64,000 bases of DNA from Ruminococcaceae bacterium UBA1734 (GTDB lineage: Bacteria; Bacillota; Clostridia; Oscillospirales; Acutalibacteraceae): assembly GCA_002315765.1 (NCBI GenBank), contig DCIE01000072.1:19043-83042 (forward strand). Direction: 5' to 3'. The number at the start of each line of letters is the position of its first letter. Within the stretch, counting starts at the first letter, position 1. Made by a program: the position numbers and the translations under genes. This document shows positions 16,763 to 25,037 of this stretch, piece by piece. Below the pieces are notes generated by a model. That model ran no database searches, was not told where the DNA came from, and saw nothing but the letters and a program-made list of their open reading frames with translations.

Positions 16763-17429
16763 TTAAGTCCTCCAAAGAATAACCGGCGTTTCTTGATGCC
16801 TTAATTTGAACATTTGCGTGAAGTGCGGTAAGTTTTTTCCTGAGATATGAAATATAAACCCAAACCACATTTATTTCCGCTTCGCTATCGTAACCCCAAA
16901 TCTTTTCCATAAACCGTTCGGTTGATAAAATACGGTGAGGATTGCAAAGAAAATACTCCATCATCTGAAATTCTTTATTCGCAAGACGAAAACTGCCGAA
17001 AGGTGATGACAGCTCAAAGGTTGCCCTATCAAGAGTAATATTTCCAAATGTTATCTTTGTATCGGCTTCACTTTTACTTCGTGTAATTGCTCTGATTCGT
17101 GCTAAAAGTTCTCTTGTATCAAACGGCTTTGGCAGATAGTCATTTGCTCCGCTGTCAAGACCTAATACTCTGTCTTCAATTTCGGACTTTGCCGTAAGCA
17201 TAAGAACCGGTATTTGGTTTCCTTTGCTTCGTATGGTTTTAAGAACCGTAATGCCATCCATTTTCGGCATCATAATATCAAGAATCAGGGCATCATAGTC
17301 CCCGGTATCTAAATATATAAGTGCCTCTTCGCCGTCAAAAACCGCATCGGCGGAGTAATTATTTTTTTCTAATAGTTTAATTACTGCTTTTGAAAGCGCC
17401 CTTTCATCTTCAGCTAACAGTATTCTCAT
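16752..17429 (-). CDS. OmpR-family response regulator
   Basis: A 225-aa protein. The receiver domain (about 1-120) has the acidic pair DE near residue 8, the phospho-acceptor Asp in LILDIMMPKMDG (about residue 51) and the conserved Lys in YLPKPF. The C-terminal half is a winged-helix DNA-binding domain with the typical WGYDSEAEINVV-like segment. AAGGAG precedes the start. It pairs with the overlapping histidine kinase gene. Targets are unknown, but the neighbouring surface and alarmone genes are candidates. Confidence 0.93.
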   Translation of the reverse strand: MRILLAEDERALSKAVIKLLEKNNYSADAVFDGEEALIYLDTGDYDALILDIMMPKMDGITVLKTIRSKGNQIPVLMLTAKSEIEDRVLGLDSGANDYLPKPFDTRELLARIRAITRSKSEADTKITFGNITLDRATFELSSPFGSFRLANKEFQMMEYFLCNPHRILSTERFMEKIWGYDSEAEINVVWVYISYLRKKLTALHANVQIKASRNAGYSLEDLNDK

Positions 17430-17507
17430 AAGACAATCTCCTTAATTCGTTTCCTTAATAATAAATCAGAATACTTAAATTAAGTTAAAAACTCTTAAAT
17501 TTCTCTA

Positions 17508-18458
17508 TTAGATATTAGAAATTATGATTTCCGCCTTTCCGGAAATTTTAAACCCGAAATCAGCCGGAACAAATACACTGCTTCCCTTTTGCAGTTTGAG
17601 CTTTTCTTTTCCGTAGGAAAGCTCACATTCACCGCTTAAAACTAAAATCGAAACAAAGCTTTTTTCGTTCCTTATTGTTGTAGAACCGTCAAGGTTAATA
17701 AGATTTGCCGTAAAAAATTTGCAGGTTGCAAGTTCGGTTAAAGTGCCGAAAGAAGTAATACTTGTGTTCTTTTTTGCTTCTGATTTGCCGGGTTTTTTAT
17801 CTATTACTTCACTTGCCTGTTTTTTATGTAGTTGTCTTGGTTTTCCGTCAGCGCCGAGTCTTCCGTAGTCGGAAACCCTATAAGTTGTATTTGAATTTTG
17901 TTGTATTTCGGCTATTAGTATTCCCTTGCCTATTGCGTGGAGAGTTCCGGCAGGAATAAAAAACACATCGCCCTTTTTAACGGGAACAAAATTACAAATA
18001 TCGGTTATTGTGTCGTTCTCTATTTTTTCGTTTAGTTCCTCACTTGTTACTTCCTTATTAAGACCGTAAATAAGTTTTGCGTCTTTTTCGCAGTCGACAA
18101 TATACCACATCTCGGTCTTTCCGAACTCGCCTTCGTTTTTAAGAGCATACTCGTCGTCGGGATGAACCTGAATAGAAAGTCTGTCTTTAGCATCAATAAG
18201 TTTAATAAGTAACGGAAAATACGGAAATGCTTTAGACTTTTCACCTAAGCAATCATTACCGAAAATCTCTATTGCCTCGCTTAAGGTCTTGCCCTTTAGC
18301 TTTCCGTTAACAACAACGGATTGTCCGTCCTTATGGCAAGAAAGCATCCAAGCCTCTGCAATCTTGTCCTTTTCGCTTTCAAAGCCGAATTCTTCTCTAA
18401 GTCTGTTTCCGCCCCAGAGATAATCCTTAAGCGGCGCTTTAAGTAATAACGGATACAT
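17508..18458 (-). CDS. manA: Mannose-6-phosphate isomerase, class I
   Basis: A 316-aa cupin-type isomerase interconverting mannose-6-phosphate and fructose-6-phosphate. The metal ligands appear in QVHPDDEYA, TEMWYI and GTLHAIG, and a short C-terminal cupin follows, the compact Firmicute form. The start is taken at the ATG at 18458 because the sequence MYPLLLKAPLKDYLWGG matches the family start. It is the likely entry to mannose-phosphate metabolism together with the phosphomannomutase at 46.6-48.1 kb. It is monocistronic. Confidence 0.92.
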   Translation of the reverse strand: MYPLLLKAPLKDYLWGGNRLREEFGFESEKDKIAEAWMLSCHKDGQSVVVNGKLKGKTLSEAIEIFGNDCLGEKSKAFPYFPLLIKLIDAKDRLSIQVHPDDEYALKNEGEFGKTEMWYIVDCEKDAKLIYGLNKEVTSEELNEKIENDTITDICNFVPVKKGDVFFIPAGTLHAIGKGILIAEIQQNSNTTYRVSDYGRLGADGKPRQLHKKQASEVIDKKPGKSEAKKNTSITSFGTLTELATCKFFTANLINLDGSTTIRNEKSFVSILVLSGECELSYGKEKLKLQKGSSVFVPADFGFKISGKAEIIISNI

Positions 18459-18655
18459 AATAATCACCATTTCTTTCTAAGACACAAAATTCAATAATAA
18501 TCGCCGAAACAGTGATTATTATATCGCATCTTAATATTTTTCAGCGTGTTTTTTCACGCTAATACCTTCTTTTATATTTTTTCATATTTTAACACTTTAA
18601 GAAATAATAATCAAGAAAAACAAAAACTTGACAGCGACGACATAATGAAATTTTA

Positions 18656-18684
18656 TTGAAAAAAAGAGATTTGTACTGTATAAT
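18656..18684 (+). promoter_or_regulatory. Promoter of the proX-type deacylase gene
   Basis: TTGAAA (18656-18661), 17 bp, TATAAT (18679-18684), 28 bp before the ATG. A second possible -35 (TTGACA) lies about 30 bp upstream. Confidence 0.7.
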
Positions 18685-18711
18685 AATCAAAAGAAAAGCG
18701 AGGTAACAACT

Positions 18712-19194
18712 ATGAAAGAAATTGTATTAAAGTTTTTGGACGATAACAAAATCCCCTACGAAATAACAAATCATAATCCTGTTTATACAATGGATGATAT
18801 GATAAATGAAGGGCTTGATAAAAAAGGAACTCTTGCAAAAAACTTGTTTATCAGAGACCAAAAGGGTAAACGCCACTTTTTAATAACCGCCCATAATGAT
18901 ACTGCTGTCAACCTAAAAGAATTAGGTGAAAAATTAGGTGTGGGAAAGGTCAGCTTTGCATCACCTGAAAGACTGCTGAAATATTTGGGATTAGAACCGG
19001 GTTGTGTTTCTCCTATGGGACTTATTAACGACAAGGATAATGCCGTAGAATTGGTGCTTGACCAAAAACTTCAAGGTTGCCAAAAAATGGGTGTTCACCC
19101 GAATTGCCACGATGCTACACTTTGGATTTCTTTTGCATCATTGCAAAAATGTGTAAAACTTATGGGAAATGACTGCAAAATAATAAAATTGTAG
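18712..19194 (+). CDS. YbaK/ProX-type aminoacyl-tRNA deacylase
   Basis: A 160-aa single-domain editing protein of the YbaK/ProRS-associated family. The start KFLDDNKIPYEITNHNPVYT, the KNLFIRD segment with a conserved Lys, and GCVSPMGLIND match ProX/PrdX proteins, which hydrolyse Ala-tRNA(Pro) in trans. No prolyl-tRNA synthetase or proline reductase gene adjoins it, so a general tRNA-editing role is more likely than proline catabolism. GAGG precedes the start. Confidence 0.88.
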   Translation: MKEIVLKFLDDNKIPYEITNHNPVYTMDDMINEGLDKKGTLAKNLFIRDQKGKRHFLITAHNDTAVNLKELGEKLGVGKVSFASPERLLKYLGLEPGCVSPMGLINDKDNAVELVLDQKLQGCQKMGVHPNCHDATLWISFASLQKCVKLMGNDCKIIKL

Positions 19195-19340
19195 ACTTTT
19201 CACTATTTTAAGTTAATGTTCAAAAAATTGTTTTTTTAATAATCTTTTCCAAAATCCACATTATTTACCTATTATAATGCAAAGTATTGTTCACACAATA
19301 TACTTGCAGACGCAAAATCGCAATATAAGGGGTGAAAATG

Positions 19341-19520
19341 ATGGCTAAGAATCAAGCAGCAAAAAACGCTCTTAATCGTTTTAAGATGGAAGCTGCTAAC
19401 GAAGTTGGTGTAAACCTTAAAGACGGTTACAACGGTGATTTAACTTCTAAGCAGGCAGGTTCAATCGGTGGACAGATGGTTAAAAAGATGATAGAATCTT
19501 ATGAAAACAGCATGAAGTAA
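19341..19520 (+). CDS. Small acid-soluble spore protein, alpha/beta type
   Basis: A 59-aa DNA-binding spore protein. It contains NEVGVNL, the region around the germination-protease cleavage site, and the GSIGGQMVKKMI signature. These proteins coat spore DNA, shift it toward an A-like form and protect it from UV. AAGGGG lies 8 bp before the ATG at 19341, and an ATG one codon earlier is also possible. The presence of the gene is good evidence that the organism sporulates. A nearly palindromic AAGTATTGT...ACAATATACTT lies upstream in the promoter region, but I cannot define a sigma-G promoter confidently. Confidence 0.93.
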   Translation: MAKNQAAKNALNRFKMEAANEVGVNLKDGYNGDLTSKQAGSIGGQMVKKMIESYENSMK

Positions 19521-19535
19521 TCTTTTGTTTCTCCG

Positions 19536-19570
19536 AAAACGCCTACCGGATAATCCGATAGGCGTTTTTT
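19536..19570 (+). terminator. Terminator of the spore protein gene
   Basis: A 10-bp stem (19536-19545 with 19559-19568) with an additional inner CCGGA/TCCG pairing, ending in a T-run. Confidence 0.85.
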
Positions 19571-19640
19571 GAATAATTTGAATAAAATATACTCCTCTTG
19601 GCACATAATAATAATGATAAAGTTATCAGAGGTGAAAAAA

Positions 19641-19850
19641 ATGTTTGATAAAATCTGTCTTATCCTTTCAATTGTAGGTTCTCTAAACTGGGGATTGGTC
19701 GGCTTGTTCCAATTCGACCTTGTCGCATGGATTTTCGGTGGCAGCGATGCTATTTTGTCCCGAATTATCTATACGGTTATTGCACTTGCCGGTGTTTGGT
19801 GCATTTCTCTGCTTTTCAGAAACGATGAAGATGTAGTTGTGGCACATTGA
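19641..19850 (+). CDS. DUF378 small membrane protein
   Basis: A 69-aa protein with two membrane helices. The GSLNWGLVGLF motif followed by a second helix is diagnostic of DUF378. AGAGGTG precedes the ATG at 19641; a longer frame upstream has no ribosome-binding site and runs into the previous terminator. The function of the family is unknown. It lies next to a spore gene and could be co-regulated, but this is only positional. Confidence 0.85.
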   Translation: MFDKICLILSIVGSLNWGLVGLFQFDLVAWIFGGSDAILSRIIYTVIALAGVWCISLLFRNDEDVVVAH

Positions 19851-19876
19851 TAAATGTTGCGGCTTTTAAAGAAAGG

Positions 19877-19917
19877 CTCCGAAATTCACATTTTACCGTG
19901 AATTCCGGAGTTTTTTG
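19877..19917 (+). terminator. Terminator after the DUF378 gene
   Basis: CTCCG..AATTCAC pairs with GTGAATT..CGGAG around an 8-nt loop, followed by TTTTTT. Confidence 0.8.
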
Positions 19918-19957
19918 AGTTGTTTTTACGACATTTTTCATTATTTATATTTTGCTA

Positions 19958-20566
19958 TTAAATATTGGTTTCGGTAATTTCCATTCTTTCCGAAACACTC
20001 TCGGTGCAAATCGAAACAATATAATTTTTAAAAGCCTTACAATTTCCGTAAAATGTTTTATCTTCGATGGTTTGCGATTTCCCCTCTAACAAAGGAAGGG
20101 TATCGACCTCTTTAAAATCAAGGTTTATTCCCTTACCCACTGCTTTGCTGAGACATTCCTTCATTGTCCAAATTTTAAAGAAATTACTTATCTCATTGTC
20201 TTTTAAACAATTCATTTCAGAGGTCGTAAAAACCCTTTTTGCAACACCTATACGGGTGGGATTGATTTTTTCAATATCAACACCTATATTATTATGGCTA
20301 ACCGCTAAAACGCAGTAATCTCCGCTATGGGAAATGCTGAAAAATTTTCCGAGTTTAGAAGAATAAGGTTTGCCGTATTCGCCGTATTCCATATCACTTT
20401 CATCAATGCCGAGCAAAGTTTTTAATAGAACAGCCACACCGTAACTTCTAAGCTTATCCTCATTTTTTATAAACTTTTTGCTTTTTTCATATCTTTCAGG
20501 AAAAAAATCTCTGCAAATATCCTCATTGACACCTTTTTTTATGTCCAAAATATAAATTTGAGCCAT
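19958..20566 (-). CDS. 4'-Phosphopantetheinyl transferase, Sfp type
   Basis: A 202-aa pseudo-dimeric transferase that loads the phosphopantetheine arm of CoA onto carrier proteins. The Mg-binding GVDIE motif (about residue 96) and the WTMKECLSKAVGKG block (about 140-153) are intact, as is FSISHSGDY before them. No carrier protein, PKS or NRPS gene lies in this window, so the target is elsewhere or is the fatty-acid ACP. It is a single gene just downstream of the oxidoreductase operon but separated by a terminator. Confidence 0.88.
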   Translation of the reverse strand: MAQIYILDIKKGVNEDICRDFFPERYEKSKKFIKNEDKLRSYGVAVLLKTLLGIDESDMEYGEYGKPYSSKLGKFFSISHSGDYCVLAVSHNNIGVDIEKINPTRIGVAKRVFTTSEMNCLKDNEISNFFKIWTMKECLSKAVGKGINLDFKEVDTLPLLEGKSQTIEDKTFYGNCKAFKNYIVSICTESVSERMEITETNI

Positions 20567-20626
20567 CTTTTCTCTCCTAAACAGTCTTTTATTACATTAT
20601 AAAAAAACAAGATACTTTATGCAAGT

Positions 20627-20668
20627 AAAAAAATTACGGCGGTGCATTTTTATATGCATCGCCGTAAA
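20627..20668 (-). terminator. Terminator of the T-box-controlled oxidoreductase operon
   Basis: A stem of about 14 bp (TTACGGCG..GCAT with ATGC..CGCCGTAA) followed on the minus strand by TTTTTTT, 3 bp after the stop of the last gene. Confidence 0.88.
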
Positions 20669-20670
20669 AT

Positions 20671-21201
20671 CTAATAATCGTATCCGCAGGAAATTGCGTT
20701 TTTATTAACCTCTAACAAGTCTTGATGTCTTGCCGAAACAATCTTTTTCAAAGCCTCATCAATACCAGAATAGGAAACAACGCCGGTTTCCTTAATCAGT
20801 TTTCCCACCATAATCATATTGGCAAGTGTAGGAGCATTTATATCCTTTGCCATTTGTGTTGCGGGAATATAAAATGTTGTAACATCCTGTCTTGTTACCT
20901 TACGGTCGATAAGTGTTGAGTCAACAAATATTACACCGCCGGGAACAACATCATTTTCGTATTTATCAAGGGAAGGCTTATTCATAACAACAAGAACATT
21001 CGGTTTGCTGACTATAGGAGAGCCTATAGGTTCATCCGAGATAATAACACTGCAATTTGCGGTGCCTCCACGCATTTCAGGACCGTAGGAAGGCAACCAA
21101 CTTAACATTTTTTCCTCTTGAAGTCCCTTATAAGCAAGGAATTTTCCTGCAAATAAAACACCCTGACCGCCGAATCCTGCTATAAGTATTTCTTTTGTCA
21201 T
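20671..21201 (-). CDS. 2-Oxoacid:ferredoxin oxidoreductase, gamma subunit
   Basis: A 176-aa subunit of the POR/KOR/VOR superfamily. The N-terminal GFGGQGV nucleotide-type loop and the SYGPEMRGGTAN segment are typical of the gamma domain. It completes a four-subunit enzyme with the ferredoxin, alpha and beta genes just upstream, overlapping the beta gene by one base. It is the last gene of the operon and ends at a terminator. Substrate is inferred from the operon: a branched-chain or aryl 2-oxoacid. Confidence 0.93.
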   Translation of the reverse strand: MTKEILIAGFGGQGVLFAGKFLAYKGLQEEKMLSWLPSYGPEMRGGTANCSVIISDEPIGSPIVSKPNVLVVMNKPSLDKYENDVVPGGVIFVDSTLIDRKVTRQDVTTFYIPATQMAKDINAPTLANMIMVGKLIKETGVVSYSGIDEALKKIVSARHQDLLEVNKNAISCGYDY

Positions 21202-21947
21202 TATTCTTCCCCCTTTGAACGGTCCTTATAAACACCGAGAGGATAATAAGGAATCATTTTTTCATCAATCCACTTAAGTGCATTTTGAGGAGTCATTCCC
21301 CAGTTTGTAGGACAAGCCGAAACAACCTCAATTAAGGAAAATCCCTTTTTATCAACCTGATTTTTAAAAGCCTTTAAGATAGCTTTTTCAGCTTTTTTAA
21401 CATTTGCAACACTATTGACGGCAACTCTTTCTATGTATTCGGGACCGTCAAGTGTGGAAAGCATTTCGCAAACCTTAATCGGATAACCTGCAACCGATAC
21501 ATCTCTGCCGTAAGGTGATGTTTGAGTAACCTGACCGGGAAGTGATGTAGGTGCCATTTGTCCGCCTGTCATTCCGTAAATAGCATTATTTACGAAAATA
21601 ACGGTTATGTTTTCGTTTCTTGTTGCGGCGTGTACCGTTTCAGCCATACCGATAGATGCCAAGTCGCCATCACCTTGGTATGTAAATATAATGTTTTCAG
21701 GCATTGACCGCTTAAGTCCTGTTGCTACGGCAGGTGCACGGCCGTGGGCTGCCTCAACCATATCACAGTTAAAATAGTTATACGCCATTACAGCACAACC
21801 AACCGGTGCTACACCCACAGTTTCTCCTTCGACACCCAGTTTATCAATGGCATTTGCTACAAGGCGGTGAATAATGCCGTGGGTACAACCCGGGCAGTAG
21901 TGAGTTTCGCAATCAGCAAGACTTTTAGGTTTATCAAAAACTATCAT
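21201..21947 (-). CDS. 2-Oxoacid:ferredoxin oxidoreductase, beta (TPP-binding) subunit
   Basis: A 248-aa thiamine-pyrophosphate subunit. CPGCTH near residue 18 gives the start of the fold, and GDGD at about residue 93 with NNAIYGMTGGQ at about 120 forms the TPP-Mg motif. In the reductive direction, acyl-CoA plus CO2 and reduced ferredoxin give the 2-oxoacid. It overlaps its neighbours by one base on each side, so the subunits are made in step. Confidence 0.94.
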   Translation of the reverse strand: MIVFDKPKSLADCETHYCPGCTHGIIHRLVANAIDKLGVEGETVGVAPVGCAVMAYNYFNCDMVEAAHGRAPAVATGLKRSMPENIIFTYQGDGDLASIGMAETVHAATRNENITVIFVNNAIYGMTGGQMAPTSLPGQVTQTSPYGRDVSVAGYPIKVCEMLSTLDGPEYIERVAVNSVANVKKAEKAILKAFKNQVDKKGFSLIEVVSACPTNWGMTPQNALKWIDEKMIPYYPLGVYKDRSKGEE

Positions 21948-23008
21948 TACTTATTACCTCCCTGCATTTTTTCAATAGCCTCCAAAACCTGTTCCGGAGA
22001 CGGAATCATTCCACCTGCACGATTGCAAAGAACAACCGGCTTTTTACAATCGGTGGCAAGTTTAATATCTTCTATCATTTGTCCCATTGAAAGTTCAACC
22101 GAGATAAATCCTTTTACCTTATCTGCTAATTCCGCAATAGGTTTTTCGGGGAATGGCCAAACGGTAATAGGTCTTATAAGTCCCACTTTTATTCCCTTTT
22201 CTCTTGCCGCCTTTACGGCATTTTTGGCTACTCGTGCCGCAATACCGAATGCAACAACGCAAATTTCGGCATCTTCGGTCATAAAGCTTTCATATCTTGT
22301 TTCATTCTCGCAAACGGTCTTATATCTATCGAAGCGTTCAAAGTTTGTTTCTTCAAGCTTTTCGGGAACAAGATAAAGCGAATTAACAATATTATGCTCA
22401 CGGCTGTTTTTTGTACCTGTAACTGCCCAAGGCTTATCAACGGTTTTTGCGGTATTTTCCGGAAGCTCAACCGGTTCCATCATTTGTCCCATTGTACCGT
22501 CGGCTAAAATCATAGCCGGCATTCTGTATTTATCTGCAAGGTCGAAGGCAAGTGCGGTTAAATCCGCCATTTCCTGAACCGATGCAGGTGTCAAAACGAT
22601 AAGGTGATAATCTCCGTGTCCGCCGCCCTTAGTTGCCTGGAAATAATCCGATTGAGAAGGTTGTATGCCACCCAATCCCGGACCGCCTCTTTGTACATTT
22701 ACTATTACTGCCGGTAAATCCGAACCTGCAATATAAGATATTCCCTCCTGCTTTAGAGAAACGCCGGGGGAAGAAGAAGAAGTCATAACTCTCTTTCCCG
22801 ATGCGGCAACACCGTAAACCATATTTATTGCCGAGATTTCACTTTCGGCCTGTAAAAATACGCCGCCGATTTTCGGCATCTTTTTTGCCATATATGCCGC
22901 AAGTTCCGTTTGCGGTGTTATGGGATAGCCGAAATAATGAAGGCAACCTGCCCTAATTGCGGCTTCTGCAATAGCTTCGTTGCCCTTCATCAAAGCCTTT
23001 TCTTTCAT
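21947..23008 (-). CDS. vorB: 2-Oxoacid:ferredoxin oxidoreductase, alpha subunit (VorB-like)
   Basis: A 353-aa alpha subunit. GYPITPQTE near residue 25 and the SSSSPGVSLKQEG and QRGGPG segments are characteristic, and the sequence reads most like VorB, the 2-ketoisovalerate enzyme, rather than pyruvate oxidoreductase. I use the ATG at 23008 because GGTGA stands before it; an ATG four codons earlier is possible. It follows the ferredoxin subunit by 23 bp. Substrate specificity by family resemblance is plausible but not proven. Confidence 0.92.
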   Translation of the reverse strand: MKEKALMKGNEAIAEAAIRAGCLHYFGYPITPQTELAAYMAKKMPKIGGVFLQAESEISAINMVYGVAASGKRVMTSSSSPGVSLKQEGISYIAGSDLPAVIVNVQRGGPGLGGIQPSQSDYFQATKGGGHGDYHLIVLTPASVQEMADLTALAFDLADKYRMPAMILADGTMGQMMEPVELPENTAKTVDKPWAVTGTKNSREHNIVNSLYLVPEKLEETNFERFDRYKTVCENETRYESFMTEDAEICVVAFGIAARVAKNAVKAAREKGIKVGLIRPITVWPFPEKPIAELADKVKGFISVELSMGQMIEDIKLATDCKKPVVLCNRAGGMIPSPEQVLEAIEKMQGGNK

Positions 23009-23031
23009 CTTTTTCACCATACTTTCAAAAA

Positions 23032-23238
23032 TTATCTTTCAACTGTAATAACGCAATCCGGACACATTACCGCACAACTTGCACAGCCGATACATTTTTC
23101 CGTATCGGTTATGGTGGCAGGTGAATGTCCTTTCTTATTAAGTGATGATTTATCAATTATCAAAATATGTTTCGGACAAGCCTCAACACATAAACCGCAA
23201 CCTTTGCATCGGTCGGTTTTAAAGGTTACTTTTGCCAT
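23032..23238 (-). CDS. 2-Oxoacid oxidoreductase ferredoxin (delta) subunit, 2x[4Fe-4S]
   Basis: A 68-aa polyferredoxin. Two full CxxCxxCxxxCP motifs (about residues 12-24 and 48-60) bind two [4Fe-4S] clusters that pass electrons between the TPP subunit and free ferredoxin. The start is the ATG at 23238 with GGAGGAAC upstream; a longer frame overlaps the preceding gene. It belongs to the four-subunit oxidoreductase. Confidence 0.94.
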   Translation of the reverse strand: MAKVTFKTDRCKGCGLCVEACPKHILIIDKSSLNKKGHSPATITDTEKCIGCASCAVMCPDCVITVER

Positions 23239-23255
23239 AAAAGTTCCTCCGTTTT

Positions 23256-23900
23256 CTACCAATATTTTTCTTGTAATTTCATAATAAAATATTTACTTTC
23301 ATCATCGCAGACTTTTTTGTCAATTGAAGTAAATGCTATGGGAAGTCCGGTAAGCCTTGACAGTTCCTTTGCAAGTTCCGAGGTTTTTTCCACATCTTCT
23401 ACGGTGGTTTCCTCTCCGATGTTTGAATTATTAACTATACCTGTAAAAGGAATATTACAAGCCATTGTTATTTCATCCATAACAGTTTTTGCTTCTAAGG
23501 GAGTTTTTGTAAGAGGTCTGTAAAAATTAACAACATAATAGTTTTCAAAATTATTTTCCTCTTTAATACGGGAAGAAAATCTACCGAGAGCATAAGCTCC
23601 CGCATCATCTCCGCCCACATCTATAACACCGTACCTTGTGATGTTGTCAAAAAGAGAATTTGCACCTGAAGGAATTGAGGGCAGGTCAACATTTGTGTTT
23701 GCAAAGGGCAAACTTATTACATCAATACCTGCATCCTCAAGTTCTTTCTCGCTGTCTTTTGTGCGAAAATAGGGATTTACAATATCCAAATCGGCAATAA
23801 CGGTATTAAAACCTTTGCTTTTAAGATAAAATGCAAAATTTACCGCTATATTAGTTTTACCGCTTCCATAGTGTCCGCAAAAAAGGGTTAGGCGTTTCAT
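23256..23900 (-). CDS. P-loop ATPase of the MinD/ParA/CobQ type in the oxidoreductase operon
   Basis: A 214-aa SIMIBI-class NTPase. The N-terminal loop GHYGSGKTN is a Walker A variant, followed by ADLDIVNPYF (a Walker A' or switch Asp) and DVGGDDAG (Walker B-like). It carries no metal-binding Cys motif and no membrane segment. It lies inside the operon with 18-bp gaps, between aminotransferase and ferredoxin genes. A role in maturation or activation of the oxidoreductase, as for other MinD-like cluster carriers, is a guess from position. Confidence 0.75.
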   Translation of the reverse strand: MKRLTLFCGHYGSGKTNIAVNFAFYLKSKGFNTVIADLDIVNPYFRTKDSEKELEDAGIDVISLPFANTNVDLPSIPSGANSLFDNITRYGVIDVGGDDAGAYALGRFSSRIKEENNFENYYVVNFYRPLTKTPLEAKTVMDEITMACNIPFTGIVNNSNIGEETTVEDVEKTSELAKELSRLTGLPIAFTSIDKKVCDDESKYFIMKLQEKYW

Positions 23901-23918
23901 TTATAAATATCCTTTTTT

Positions 23919-25013
23919 CTACGCCTTAAGACCTAATTTATAAGTCCAACCCATATCGTCAGCAACGGTTCCTGTTTGCATACCGTAAAGGTTATCGTAA
24001 AGTTTTTGAGCAATCGGTCCTACCTTACCATCGGAAACCATCATATCTTCGCCCTTAATATTCAGCCAACCGATTGGAGAAATAACAGCAGCTGTACCAC
24101 TTGCGAAAATCTCCTGCAATGTTCCGTCCTTACTTGCGGCAACAATTTCGTCAATGGAAAGTTTGCGTTCCGAAACCTTAACTCCCCATTTTTTAAGCAA
24201 CTGAATTACAGAATCTCTTGTAATACCGGGAAGAATTGTACCCGAATCAAGCGGTGCCGTAATAACCTCATCGGCAATACGGAAAAAGGCGTTAGAAGTG
24301 CCGATTTCTTCAACATATTTATGTTCTTGTGCATCAAGCCACAAAACATCCTTACAGTCATACTGCATAGCATCCTTAGAAGCTCTCATACCGCCGCCGT
24401 AGTTACCGCCTACCTTGGCATAACCTGTACCGCCCTTGGCAGCACGGATATACTTATCCTGAACGAAAATACGGGTTGTTGAAAGTCCGCCGTCATTAGC
24501 GGCATAATACGAGCCGGTTGGACTTAAGATTATCATAAAGCGATAGTGCTTTGCGGGAAGAACCGAGAATGATACCTCATCGCCGAAAATAAACGGTCTT
24601 ATGTAAAGCGCGGTGCCGGGGGCTGAAGGTACCCAATCAATATCCTCCTTAATAACAGCCTTTACACCTGCAATAAGCAGGTCCTCGGGAAGTTCGGGCA
24701 TACACATGCGTTCATTAGTACGCAACATTCTCTTTGCGTTCATATCAGGTCTGAACAACTGAATATCACCGTCAGGTGTGCGGTATGCCTTCATACCCTC
24801 AAACATCATTTGGGCATAATGCAATACGCAGGAAGCAGGTTCAATTGCAATAGGCTCGTGAGGTACTACTCTACCATCGTGCCAACCTATACCTTCATCA
24901 TAATCCATACAAAACATATGGTCGGTAAAATACTTTGCAAAGCCGAGCTTTGTTTCGTCCTCCGGGCGTGGTTTTGGGTTTGTTGTTCGTGTTACTGGAA
25001 AATTGTACTCCAT
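23919..25013 (-). CDS. ilvE: Branched-chain amino acid aminotransferase
   Basis: A 364-aa fold-type IV PLP enzyme of the longer IlvE/BCAT group. The PLP lysine lies in GYAKVGGNYGG (about residue 204), and EIGTSNAFF, PGITRDSV and the HYAQMMFEGMKAYR start are all typical. It transfers the amino group from glutamate to 2-oxoisovalerate, 2-oxoisocaproate or 3-methyl-2-oxovalerate to give Val, Leu or Ile. In the operon it would take the 2-oxoacid made by the oxidoreductase, or supply it if the pathway ran in reverse. Aryl 2-oxoacids may also be accepted. Confidence 0.94.
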   Translation of the reverse strand: MEYNFPVTRTTNPKPRPEDETKLGFAKYFTDHMFCMDYDEGIGWHDGRVVPHEPIAIEPASCVLHYAQMMFEGMKAYRTPDGDIQLFRPDMNAKRMLRTNERMCMPELPEDLLIAGVKAVIKEDIDWVPSAPGTALYIRPFIFGDEVSFSVLPAKHYRFMIILSPTGSYYAANDGGLSTTRIFVQDKYIRAAKGGTGYAKVGGNYGGGMRASKDAMQYDCKDVLWLDAQEHKYVEEIGTSNAFFRIADEVITAPLDSGTILPGITRDSVIQLLKKWGVKVSERKLSIDEIVAASKDGTLQEIFASGTAAVISPIGWLNIKGEDMMVSDGKVGPIAQKLYDNLYGMQTGTVADDMGWTYKLGLKA

Positions 25014-25037
25014 TTTTAAAGACTCCTTAATAATAAA

